This document shows, one piece after another, positions 1-8,160 of a stretch of DNA of 64,000 bases; the stretch's first letter is position 1; each line of letters opens with the position of its first letter. The notes beneath the pieces are model-generated. The model did no database searches and was not told the origin of the DNA. It saw only the letters and a program-made list of their open reading frames with translations. The translations under genes were made by a program, and so were the position numbers. Source of the stretch: JAISGQ01 sp045604155. GTDB taxonomy: Bacteria > Bacillota > Clostridia > Oscillospirales > Acutalibacteraceae. The DNA lies in NCBI GenBank assembly GCA_045604155.1, contig JAZUNN010000054.1:1-64000 (forward strand), given 5' to 3'.

Positions 1-2
1 TA

Positions 3-140
3 CCGGATCATGTAATTGAATCTTTGGCAAGGTGCTTTCTTCCCGATTTGATAGCTTTTTTCGAGAGCGATGAAGGAAAAAGAGAGTATGAAGAATGGGA
101 ACGAAATCAAGGGAACGTATCTGATATAAATGTTGCTTAA
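3..140 (+). CDS. 3' end of an unidentified gene (partial)
   Basis: An open frame enters from the left edge and stops with TAA at 138-140. The visible 45 residues begin PDHVIESLARCFLPD and end EERNQGNVSDINVA-like, that is an amphipathic helix followed by a Glu/Asp-rich polar tail. Tails of this kind are common in small accessory proteins of clostridial mobile elements, but I cannot assign a family. The strong terminator that follows at 171-218 marks the end of its transcription unit. Confidence 0.6.
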   Translation, partial: PDHVIESLARCFLPDLIAFFESDEGKREYEEWERNQGNVSDINVA

Positions 141-170
141 CAGAATAAAGAGCCAGTAAATTAATATACA

Positions 171-218
171 ATGGGCTGTTGCAGGATAATGTATCTTGTC
201 CTGCAACAGCCCATTTTT
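171..218 (+). terminator. Rho-independent terminator after the partial gene
   Basis: A 16-bp perfect stem (171-186 with 199-214) and 12-nt loop are followed by TTTTT. It terminates the partial gene at the left edge. A short open frame over this hairpin is not a gene. Confidence 0.85.
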
Positions 219-556
219 GCGTTTAACCCCTGTAACATGTCATCAACTCACATAGACACATTGCAGGACATTACAAGTCATCACTGTATTCTATACCTGT
301 TCACAATTGGCAATGAATATTTTTACATAAATACAATAGATTTGAACACTAAATAATGGTAACATAGAAACAGTACATACAGTGCGAATAGTATTTCGTC
401 ATAACAACTCCATTTGACAAGCATATTAAACTCTTTTACTTCATGCGGAGATGCAAAGATGAGCAGAACAAAAGACACAGGGAGTTACACTACCGATAAA
501 AAGCTATGCTAGATAAAGTGCGGTATGTTTACGCTTTTTAAGGAGAGTGATTACAG
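219..556 (+). other. Intergenic stretch with only a weak promoter candidate
   Basis: No convincing gene is present in these 338 bases. TTGACA at 414-419 is followed 17 bases later only by the poor -10 TACTTC (437-442). An AAGGAG ribosome site at 539-544 serves the TTG start at 557. The sequence is AT-rich and otherwise unremarkable. Confidence 0.4.
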
Positions 557-1171
557 TTGAATAAATCAAGATTTAAAAAATATATAATCTCAGCCGTGTG
601 TCTGATTTTTCTTGTGCTTTTAGTAATCTTTGCTGTTGAATGTGTTTCCTGTGTCTCCTTTGAATATTCCAATCAGAAGTATGAAAGTGAATTGCGTTCG
701 ATTCTTATCGAAAACAGACTCAATGAGAATGAGCTATATCTGGATGCAAAAGATTATGATGATACAGTATTTGCATCATACATTGAGAAGGACAACATCG
801 ACAGCAGTAAAATATATGTAGTAGATAACCGCACAATAATCCAGTACTATATTGACAAGGAAACGGGCAGTGGCATAGGCGTAATATTCAGGCGGATAGA
901 TTCGGAAACAAAACCGGGTAATTACACCGTAATCAAAATGTACCATAATGGAATTAAGCCATATGGTATTGATGCCTCATATCCAACAAACTACTTCTAT
1001 GTTTGGGTGTCTCTTGAGCGTGATTGTAAGCCGAGCGAAGGTTTCTTTCATTACGCAAACGCTGAAAATTACAATATTTTTGAGATTAACTACGGAAAAG
1101 AAATAATAAATGAACTTCACAGCATTTACGTTGAGCATGCCGAAAAAGTATCGGAGCATGCGAGTGGGTGA
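557..1171 (+). CDS. Membrane-anchored extracytoplasmic protein, unknown function
   Basis: A 204-residue protein with a basic N-terminus (KSRFKK) and one membrane segment at about residues 10-32, then a soluble domain outside the cell. The TTG start at 557 is chosen because AAGGAG lies 12 bases upstream and no better start exists. No family is recognised. It is the first of five consecutive plus-strand membrane or lipoprotein genes with short gaps, probably co-transcribed; the next gene begins 13 bases after its stop. Confidence 0.65.
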   Translation: MNKSRFKKYIISAVCLIFLVLLVIFAVECVSCVSFEYSNQKYESELRSILIENRLNENELYLDAKDYDDTVFASYIEKDNIDSSKIYVVDNRTIIQYYIDKETGSGIGVIFRRIDSETKPGNYTVIKMYHNGIKPYGIDASYPTNYFYVWVSLERDCKPSEGFFHYANAENYNIFEINYGKEIINELHSIYVEHAEKVSEHASG

Positions 1172-1184
1172 GGAGAGAAAACTC

Positions 1185-2639
1185 GTGAAACGTATATTTT
1201 TATTACTTACTATAGTCGTTATTTTCCTCTTTTGCTCTTGTGCAAACAATGCAGAACAACCATCGGGACTCAAAAAGGTTGATTTTTTGCAGTCTTACAT
1301 ATCTGAAACTGATTATTCTACATGGGATGAAGCTTATGCTCCTGTCTTAAATAGTTGGCGGCAGGCTATCAATGAGGATTTCGGCAGTGATTATTCCGAA
1401 AACAGTCATGGAACATATCCGTATATCCTAGACTTCAATGTAAGCGATTGGCTGACTGCCGACACATTCTATGCCTACTATGACATTGATGCAAACGGTT
1501 CAGCAGAACTGCTCATTGCAGATTACGAGAAAATGGAGGACTGGTATTATATCTTTGACATCTACGCGCTCAAAGGCGATAGTCCGGTAAGGCTGTTGGA
1601 ATCACTCACTGACAATGGGTTTGATAGAGACATTGACCTCTTGTATATCAATCCGAGCACCGGAACTATAACCTACCCCATTATCGGTGGCGAGTTTATG
1701 CATTGCCAAGTGTATTGCCGGATAGCCTCAAACGGATATTCAGCGCAATTTATTGAAGCGTTCAACACATGGGATCATAAAGCATGGACTTACTATCCCG
1801 GTTCCCTATCAGAAGCCAACGCAAAGGAGATCACACCGGAAGAAGGCAGTGAACTGCTGAGTAAATACAGCAGCGAAATAAGTTCGCAGCAGCTTCTTGC
1901 AAATCTGGTTTGGCAGGAACTTTCGCCCTCTGCCATTTCCAAAGACGCTGCAGATTATCTCGATGGCTATCAGCCGCTCACAAATACTCCCGCGGAGTAT
2001 GCCGAGGTAATCGAATGCTGTCGGAAAACCATTACTGTTTTTGATAATGTATATAATCAAGGCTACAGCGGGGAAATATTATATAACCTGCTTGACGGTT
2101 CGGATACTATCAGTTTTGAATCTATCGGGAAATATCCGGGTGGGGGACTTGATGAGCCGCTGCGACACCGTGGTGACAATCAAATTGGATATGCCGTGTA
2201 CGATCTAAACGATGATGGAATTAAAGAACTTCTGCTTATGTATATTTCCAACGGCGGAATATTGGAAGTGTTTGACATTTTCACCCTATGCAACGGTCAG
2301 GTCAAACATCTTCTCGATTTTCAGCCTCGCAATTACTGCACCGGAATCAGCGAAGACGGCCATATCTTCAGAAGTGCCAGCGGCGGAGCGGCCTGCCAGA
2401 CGTTTTACGCATATACCATTACGCCGGGCGGAGAAACGCTGAACTACGAGGCCGTACACAGGTGCGAAGGCGAGTACACTTATTATTCCGTACAAGGCAT
2501 TGACCCTGATAATTCCGACCACGAAACAAATGGACTGCCATTGTCAGCTGAGGACGGCGAGGAACGGATAAAGCAGCTCACTGACGATGACTACATTGAT
2601 GACGATGCTCCTTTTGTGGAATTTATTCCACTGTTCTGA
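1185..2639 (+). CDS. Lipoprotein with two calcium-loop-like DxDxNG repeats
   Basis: A 484-residue lipoprotein. GTG at 1185 is preferred over the upstream in-frame ATG at 1110 because AGGAGA at 1171-1176 precedes it and it puts the lipobox (FLFCSC) directly after a hydrophobic signal peptide. The mature part holds two similar modules with EF-hand-like loops, DIDANGSAELL at about residue 100 and DLNDDGIKELL at about residue 345, each followed by a beta-rich IFDIY/VFDIF stretch. This suggests an internal duplication and calcium-binding surface domains. The substrate or partner is unknown. Confidence 0.65.
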   Translation: MKRIFLLLTIVVIFLFCSCANNAEQPSGLKKVDFLQSYISETDYSTWDEAYAPVLNSWRQAINEDFGSDYSENSHGTYPYILDFNVSDWLTADTFYAYYDIDANGSAELLIADYEKMEDWYYIFDIYALKGDSPVRLLESLTDNGFDRDIDLLYINPSTGTITYPIIGGEFMHCQVYCRIASNGYSAQFIEAFNTWDHKAWTYYPGSLSEANAKEITPEEGSELLSKYSSEISSQQLLANLVWQELSPSAISKDAADYLDGYQPLTNTPAEYAEVIECCRKTITVFDNVYNQGYSGEILYNLLDGSDTISFESIGKYPGGGLDEPLRHRGDNQIGYAVYDLNDDGIKELLLMYISNGGILEVFDIFTLCNGQVKHLLDFQPRNYCTGISEDGHIFRSASGGAACQTFYAYTITPGGETLNYEAVHRCEGEYTYYSVQGIDPDNSDHETNGLPLSAEDGEERIKQLTDDDYIDDDAPFVEFIPLF

Positions 2640-2675
2640 TGGCTGGGTGCAGATAAAGTATAAGGAGGTATTGGG

Positions 2676-3371
2676 ATGAAAAGAGCGATCACAGTTCTTA
2701 TAGTGGCAGTATTAATGTTTACCATGAGCGGCTGTGTTGACAGAGATATTGTCAAGCGATTTGAAGAGACCTACAGTGTTGAGAAATCCTTCGAGGAGTA
2801 CTGTGGGGATAGCAATGCATATCGACTGGAAGTTCAGTTGCTAAGTTCAAGGCTACAGCTGTTTATGAAGAAAGGTGAGAATGGAAGCTGGAGCGGAAGT
2901 CTGTCCTATTTTGAATGGGGCGGCACTATTGAGGAAATACCGGTATCGCTCGATGGTGAAGAACTGGTTATACATTCTGCTCCCGAAAAGAGAGTGCCAA
3001 TGTCCACAATTCTTCTTTTCAGGCACTTCGATGTTGATAAATGCACCGTTGAACGAGCAGAATTTATGTCTTTTGACCACCCGCTCGAGGAAGTGAACGG
3101 CAGCTATCCGACAGATGCTCTGAAAAGCTATGCAGAAAACCTATATACTGAGCTATTCTCCTGCCTGACCACATTTGAGCGAAAGGACGATTACTTCAAG
3201 GCCATCGCCCAGCTCAAATCCTACACTTATATCAGAAATTTAATGTATAAGGAACACCCAAACAACCACTTGTCCTTTGGTTTTAATGGAGACGAAACAA
3301 ATCTGTGGAGCCCCGGATACGGAAATCTTGGTGAAATCAGCTTGCTTATCTCTGAACAAACTGAGTGTTGA
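2676..3371 (+). CDS. Lipoprotein of unknown function
   Basis: A 231-residue protein with a type II signal peptide (hydrophobic 6-17, lipobox MSGC with Cys at about 20) and a mature domain of mixed helix and strand. AAGGAGG at 2662-2668 sits ahead of the ATG. It lies 36 bases after the previous lipoprotein and probably shares its operon. No recognised domain. Confidence 0.65.
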   Translation: MKRAITVLIVAVLMFTMSGCVDRDIVKRFEETYSVEKSFEEYCGDSNAYRLEVQLLSSRLQLFMKKGENGSWSGSLSYFEWGGTIEEIPVSLDGEELVIHSAPEKRVPMSTILLFRHFDVDKCTVERAEFMSFDHPLEEVNGSYPTDALKSYAENLYTELFSCLTTFERKDDYFKAIAQLKSYTYIRNLMYKEHPNNHLSFGFNGDETNLWSPGYGNLGEISLLISEQTEC

Positions 3372-3408
3372 TATGGTATAGATAATAGACGGATAAAATG
3401 GAGGAAAA

Positions 3409-3936
3409 ATGGAAAAGTTAGAAAATTCAAAAAAGACGTCAATAAAAAGGTTCTTAATCATTATTATTTCGATTATTATAATACCGCCGGTTCTCTATGG
3501 TTGCTTTGTAACTGGATTCTTTTTCGTCTTGCCAAAATTAGACGGAGATAGTCAAAAGACCACTGCACATTACGGCTTCAGCCATCCATTAAACGCAGTT
3601 ACAGAGGATGAATCGGAATATATTATTGTATACTATACAAACTCACAGATACAAGATGAAAAATATTGGACAGTCATTGACGATCAGGAGGCCATCAGAA
3701 ACTACAAGGATACATTTGTAGTATACTTGAATAAATCATCAGTTGACGCTGGTGTAAATCGTTATTTCGACATATATTGCGATGGTGAATCTGTCTTATC
3801 AAATAACCTTTCCTACTTTCCGTATTGTATGATCTACGACGACTTCTTTGAACCGTTTAAAAAGAAAATGGCCTTGGAAGAAATCCAGCAGTACGCAGAG
3901 GCACATGGAATCGAAGAGGAATTTTATTACTATTGA
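3409..3936 (+). CDS. Single-pass membrane protein, unknown function
   Basis: A 175-residue protein: basic N-terminus, one long Ile-rich membrane segment at about residues 15-40, then an extracytoplasmic domain rich in Tyr and Asp. A GGAGG site precedes the ATG by 6 bases. It belongs to the run of envelope proteins in the first 5 kb; no family is recognised. Confidence 0.6.
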   Translation: MEKLENSKKTSIKRFLIIIISIIIIPPVLYGCFVTGFFFVLPKLDGDSQKTTAHYGFSHPLNAVTEDESEYIIVYYTNSQIQDEKYWTVIDDQEAIRNYKDTFVVYLNKSSVDAGVNRYFDIYCDGESVLSNNLSYFPYCMIYDDFFEPFKKKMALEEIQQYAEAHGIEEEFYYY

Positions 3937-3982
3937 TGTCTGAAAATTAAGCGTTCATTTATTCTGTCGGGAGGTGTTAACT

Positions 3983-4825
3983 GTGCCAAACAATCCTACT
4001 TGTATTGGGAAGAATAAAACAACTGTGATACTCGCAATAATTAGTGTAGTCATATGCCTCATCGGAACTGTGTCTTTGCCTGTTATAATTGCGAGCTTAC
4101 TTGCGTGTATTGTAATGGCAGTAATCATTCCCTTGACTATCTCGAAAGATAATCTCAGTTGTAAAGGCATTGCAGCAGGAATGGTGAATCTTGCCGCAAT
4201 TGGGCTTCCTGTATGCTTTGTTACAGCATTGTACGCAGATGTAGGTGTTGCTTTAACAATCATATTTTCATTAAGCACGTTTATGATATTATTGTACATC
4301 TCATTGACTGCGTTGATAATTAGAATACCATTTGTCAGTGAAATGCGACCATATAGGCTTGCCCTTTCAGCGATAGGGTATTTTGCCGCACTGTTTGTAC
4401 CTTCTGTATTGCTTATTAACAGCTACAACAGTTGTCACCCCAGTTACTTCTGCTATGAAAGAGACCAATATCTTGCCGGTTTTGATTTAGGCTATATGGT
4501 ATTGCCGTTCACTTTTGCCGCTGTAGTCACCTTTATAATAGCGCCAAAGCTTTCGAAATACGGCCAACTGGTTTCTATGGGATGGACTTCTATCGTATAT
4601 GCAGCTTTTTGTGTTCTGTGGTTATTCTTCCCTCGTGTCTCCATGGCAGAAACCGATGGACAAAATCCGTATTATTTCAAATTAGTTTTAGGAAGCGAAG
4701 ATTATGCTGAAATTGCAGTGAAGTGGCTTGTTTTCGCAGCAGTAGCAACTGTTTTGTCATGGGCCGTGTCTCTTGCTTGCTGTGGTATCAGGAAGATAAG
4801 AGGCACTGCATCAACTCAAAAGTAA
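3983..4825 (+). CDS. Polytopic membrane protein, unknown function
   Basis: A 280-residue, very hydrophobic protein with about seven predicted membrane spans. The GTG at 3983 is chosen because GGGAGG at 3969-3974 sits 8 bases upstream; an in-frame GTG at 3974 overlaps that site. It is the last gene before the terminator at 4867 and so probably the distal gene of the envelope cluster starting at 557. No transporter signature is visible. Confidence 0.6.
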   Translation: MPNNPTCIGKNKTTVILAIISVVICLIGTVSLPVIIASLLACIVMAVIIPLTISKDNLSCKGIAAGMVNLAAIGLPVCFVTALYADVGVALTIIFSLSTFMILLYISLTALIIRIPFVSEMRPYRLALSAIGYFAALFVPSVLLINSYNSCHPSYFCYERDQYLAGFDLGYMVLPFTFAAVVTFIIAPKLSKYGQLVSMGWTSIVYAAFCVLWLFFPRVSMAETDGQNPYYFKLVLGSEDYAEIAVKWLVFAAVATVLSWAVSLACCGIRKIRGTASTQK

Positions 4826-4866
4826 TTCAAACTTCTTTGCTCAAGCACTACATAAAAGAAAACAAA

Positions 4867-4909
4867 GCCGCCAGACCGAGCCTTGAATCTGATCTGGCGG
4901 CACTTTTTC
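4867..4909 (+). terminator. Rho-independent terminator
   Basis: A perfect 9-bp GC-rich stem (4867-4875 with 4893-4901) is followed by CTTTTTC. It separates the membrane protein cluster from the sigma factor operon. Confidence 0.85.
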
Positions 4910-4998
4910 ATCTGTAAACACTCAATATTGGTAAGAGTAGCACATATCCTATGAAGTGTATTACGGAAAACAGCTTTTTTTACAATCAATCAAAGTTT

Positions 4999-5046
4999 TT
5001 GTCCATTAGCCTATTTTTTCCTACTATATAGGTGTAAGGACCTTAC
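4999..5046 (+). promoter_or_regulatory. Promoter of the sigma factor operon with a downstream small palindrome
   Basis: TTGTCC (4999-5004), a 17-base spacer and TACTAT (5022-5027) resemble a sigma-A promoter. GTAAGG-A-CCTTAC at 5034-5046 falls at the expected transcription start and could be an operator. The TTG start of the sigma gene lies about 35 bases further on. Confidence 0.6.
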
Positions 5047-5068
5047 AACAACCGAGGAGGAAGTCGAT

Positions 5069-5626
5069 TTGGAAGATACCAAAATCATTGACCTGTACTT
5101 CGAACGCTCCGAATCTGCAATAGAAGAAACCGCGAATAAATACGGTGCATATCTTAACCGGGTTGTTTTCAATATCCTGCGATGTCGTGAAGATACCGAG
5201 GAAATAGTAAACGACACCTATGTGAATGCTTGGAATTCCATTCCACCGGCAAGGCCAAGGGTGCTCAAACATTACCTTTCGCGTATTGCGCGCAATCTGT
5301 CGTTCAGCAGGTTGGACTACATCACCGCAGAGAAGCGTAATCCCGGTATTATCGAGCAGCTTTCAGAACTTGACGAGTGTATTCCAGATAAATGCAATGT
5401 GGAAAAAGAGTGGGAAGCAGCCCGGCTCGGTGCTACACTCAACAGGTTTCTTGCATCACTGAGCCGTGAAGACTGTGCCATATTCCTATCGCGCTATTAC
5501 TACTCAATGTCCATCCGAGAGATAGCGGAAAGGAATTCCATGAAAGAGCGAAGAGTAAAGTATACGCTCGCTTGTCTGCGGAGTCAGCTAAAGGAGCACC
5601 TTGAAAGGGAGGATATCACGGAATGA
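5069..5626 (+). CDS. RNA polymerase sigma-70 family factor (ECF-like)
   Basis: A 185-residue alternative sigma factor that would direct RNA polymerase to a small regulon. Region 2 covers about residues 20-75 (NILRCREDTEEIVNDTYVNAW is the recognisable conserved stretch, broken here for length at the DTEE core). Region 4 covers about 125-180, with the helix-turn-helix SIREIAERNSMKERRVKYTL. It starts at TTG 5069 behind GAGGAGG. Its stop overlaps the start of the next gene by 4 bases (ATGA), the usual arrangement for a sigma/anti-sigma pair. Confidence 0.85.
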   Translation: MEDTKIIDLYFERSESAIEETANKYGAYLNRVVFNILRCREDTEEIVNDTYVNAWNSIPPARPRVLKHYLSRIARNLSFSRLDYITAEKRNPGIIEQLSELDECIPDKCNVEKEWEAARLGATLNRFLASLSREDCAIFLSRYYYSMSIREIAERNSMKERRVKYTLACLRSQLKEHLEREDITE

Positions 5627-6618
5627 AGAACACCGAACTCAACGAAGCGTTCCTGTATGTAGATGATCGGTATCTCGACACGGTCAATTTTACAGACAAG
5701 GAGATTATTATGACAGAAAATAAAAAATCAAGAAATATGCGCAAAGTAATCATTGCCGCCGCTGTTGCCGCCGTGTTCGTGCTCATGGGCACAGTGGTCT
5801 ATGCCGCTAATCTGTGGGGCATCCGCGAGATGTGGCATGGCGAACTTTCGGAAGAAGCGGCTGAGATGATTCAGATTCAGGACGAGACTTACGAGGATGA
5901 GGATTGGAGCTGCAAGCTGACTGAAACACTCTACGACGGCAATTCAATAACAGCGGCCGTCAAGATTTCCGGTGGTGACCAGTATATACTTATTCCCACC
6001 GATCTTTCGCCTGCCGATCCTGCTTCTGCCAACGGATTTGATTTCGATGGCACATTAGCCGAATATGCAGAAGCTCAGGGCAAATCACTGCTGAATGTGA
6101 GTGCCCATCTTTCGGTCGGAGGGAATCGTGCAAATGGATTCATGCGTTTTGAAAATATCTCTGACAACGAGATGGTAATTCTCACATCCGCGAATATCAA
6201 TGCCAACAGCATTGACGACAATGCTGATAATGCACTCTGTACTGTCTTTGCAAACGGCCAAAAGATCGAACTGCCATTCCCTCTGAAAACAGGCTACATG
6301 AAAGAAATCGGTACATTTGTGCCTGTTAACCCTACAGCAATACCCGGTATGACTGTGGGTACCGCAACAGTTACTGAGACTGAACTTGGAATATATATCA
6401 ACTTTCCCGTGACCTTCAGCAACGAGAAACATGATATTGTAGTAGCTAACTGCGATACAGTAACCGACTTCCTCTCAACGGGCTTTACCAAGGGGCATGA
6501 TGGCGTATGGTACGCCGAAATGAACATGGGGCAGGGCGAGGTCGGAGATACTCTGACTGTTCTGTTTGAGGATGTAATGTGCAATCCCATTGGCGAGATC
6601 GTGTTCGAAAAAGAATAA
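5623..6618 (+). CDS. Membrane protein, probable cognate anti-sigma factor
   Basis: A 331-residue protein. About 38 cytoplasmic residues begin with a short helical segment (AFLYVDDRYLD) of the kind that binds sigma factors in this gene arrangement. One membrane span lies at about residues 41-62, followed by a 265-residue beta-rich extracytoplasmic domain. The ATG overlaps the sigma stop codon, so the two are translationally coupled. The anti-sigma role is inferred from position and topology; no zinc-binding HxxxCxxC motif is present. It resembles DUF4179-type sigma partners in layout. Confidence 0.6.
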   Translation: MKNTELNEAFLYVDDRYLDTVNFTDKEIIMTENKKSRNMRKVIIAAAVAAVFVLMGTVVYAANLWGIREMWHGELSEEAAEMIQIQDETYEDEDWSCKLTETLYDGNSITAAVKISGGDQYILIPTDLSPADPASANGFDFDGTLAEYAEAQGKSLLNVSAHLSVGGNRANGFMRFENISDNEMVILTSANINANSIDDNADNALCTVFANGQKIELPFPLKTGYMKEIGTFVPVNPTAIPGMTVGTATVTETELGIYINFPVTFSNEKHDIVVANCDTVTDFLSTGFTKGHDGVWYAEMNMGQGEVGDTLTVLFEDVMCNPIGEIVFEKE

Positions 6619-6648
6619 ATCACAAAATAGATTCATCAAAAACATTTT

Positions 6649-6682
6649 CAGTAGTCGGCACATTTCTTTGTGCCGACTACTG
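6649..6682 (+). other. Perfect 14-bp intercistronic hairpin without a U-tract
   Basis: A 14-bp perfect stem (6649-6662 with 6669-6682) closes a 6-nt loop. No run of T follows; 22 bases later the next gene starts behind AAAGGAG. It is more likely an mRNA stability or processing element, or a leaky attenuator, than a full terminator. Confidence 0.6.
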
Positions 6683-6703
6683 GACTATGCAAAGGAGATA
6701 AGT

Positions 6704-7933
6704 ATGACCTATCGAAGAATACAACGGCTCGGAGTGGCCTCCATTGTGCTCGCGCTGATATTGATCTCGGCGGTGACCGGATGCGGTCAGAAAACATTGT
6801 TGGATGTGGAGCAATCCTCCGCAACTGATGGTTACATTGATTCAGACAGTTTCACAGGTGAAAGTCCCTCTGCTGCTGAAGCAACGGAACATTTTTACAA
6901 GGAGTACAGCGAGTATTTTCTGCTTGATGCAGATGCTGATGTTATTTCAGAACCAGTAGAATCGTTATACGCTGCCTCCGTAAAGTTCGATGCTGCGGCG
7001 GTTATAGATATGTTCATGCAGGCAGAGAATCCTACTCCGAAAACATCTGGGGACAGCGAAGTCTACTACAATGTTTATGACGGAGAAGAACACATTGAAC
7101 ACCTGAGTATCGGCGTGAATGGCGGTTCTATCATCTACCGCAATATAGGCTTTACCAAAGGTGTTAAATTCCCTACCGAAAATTTCGTAACACAGAAGGA
7201 TTACGCATTTTCAAACAATGGAAATCCGCCATATCCTACCGTATATAAGCAGGAAAATCTTAGCTTCATGTCGGCACAGGATGCTGTTAATGAAGTTCGC
7301 AGTATACTCACTCAGTTAGGTATTGCGACGACGGAAGAAGTTGATGTATTCGCCATTGATAGCGGCAGTATGCAGACACACCAAGCAGTAATGATGGAAA
7401 AAGATCCTGGCGCTATCGGCTTTTATAACATAAAGGATCAATTCACCGAGGACGATGAATTCTACATTCTCTGTTTTACTGCCGAATGCGGAGGCGTTCC
7501 GGTCAGCAGTGTCGGAAACGAACTGAATAATCGCTACATCAGCGGATCAGAAATTACGGTATACTACTCAAAACAGGGCATTGTGAATCTCTATCTTTCT
7601 GGAATCTATACACCACAAAGAAGCACAGAAAGTCACGAGGACATACTTACGGCGGAGGAAGCAGCAGATGCTGCTTTCGTGTATTATAATACAATAATCA
7701 ATAGCTTCGGCGATAGCATTGATGAATGGTTGAATGGTGGTAAGTATGTTATTATTGAGATGGAATTCGTCTATGCTCCCACAGCGTACAGCGAAAATCG
7801 CGACGAGGTTTTGCTGGTTCCGGCTTGGGAACTGACAGTTAAATGGCACACACTTACCGACCGTTACTACGGCAATGAATATGACATCTGCGATGTGCTG
7901 ACTGTCAATGCGGTTACCGGAGAAATCATGTGA
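6704..7933 (+). CDS. Lipoprotein of unknown function, downstream of the sigma operon
   Basis: A 409-residue lipoprotein with lipobox AVTGC (Cys at about 27). The ATG at 6704 is chosen because AAAGGAG precedes it by 7 bases and the signal peptide follows; the open frame extends upstream to 6590 without a ribosome site. The mature part looks like two alpha/beta modules, the second ending in NAVTGEIM, which is typical of PepSY/YcdB-like extracytoplasmic domains. That is only a resemblance. It may be a member of the sigma factor's regulon. Confidence 0.6.
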   Translation: MTYRRIQRLGVASIVLALILISAVTGCGQKTLLDVEQSSATDGYIDSDSFTGESPSAAEATEHFYKEYSEYFLLDADADVISEPVESLYAASVKFDAAAVIDMFMQAENPTPKTSGDSEVYYNVYDGEEHIEHLSIGVNGGSIIYRNIGFTKGVKFPTENFVTQKDYAFSNNGNPPYPTVYKQENLSFMSAQDAVNEVRSILTQLGIATTEEVDVFAIDSGSMQTHQAVMMEKDPGAIGFYNIKDQFTEDDEFYILCFTAECGGVPVSSVGNELNNRYISGSEITVYYSKQGIVNLYLSGIYTPQRSTESHEDILTAEEAADAAFVYYNTIINSFGDSIDEWLNGGKYVIIEMEFVYAPTAYSENRDEVLLVPAWELTVKWHTLTDRYYGNEYDICDVLTVNAVTGEIM

Positions 7934-8000
7934 GGTTTCGGAAGCAGTTGATGGAACAAGTTAATTATCCTCTGAAAACAATTCTGCTCTTTTAAGCTAT

Positions 8001-8046
8001 AAATGCCTTCAGGTTGAATTAAATAATCAGCCTGTAGGCATTTTTC
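8001..8046 (+). terminator. Rho-independent terminator
   Basis: The stem AAATGCCT-t-CAGG pairs with CCTG-t-AGGCATTT (8001-8013 with 8031-8043), followed by TTT. It ends the sigma-factor transcription unit. Confidence 0.8.
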
Positions 8047-8160
8047 ATTTTAAATTAACAAAAGCTTGCCAAAATCATAAAAGGAGATACAAGTTTGTAT
8101 CTTGTTTCTGCTGCTCTAATGTGATAACCTTGTAATAAGGGTAGTAATGGAGGCGTAGAA

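Noticed and set aside
171..356. A 61-codon frame at the left end
   Set aside because: It begins inside a perfect terminator hairpin and has no ribosome site.
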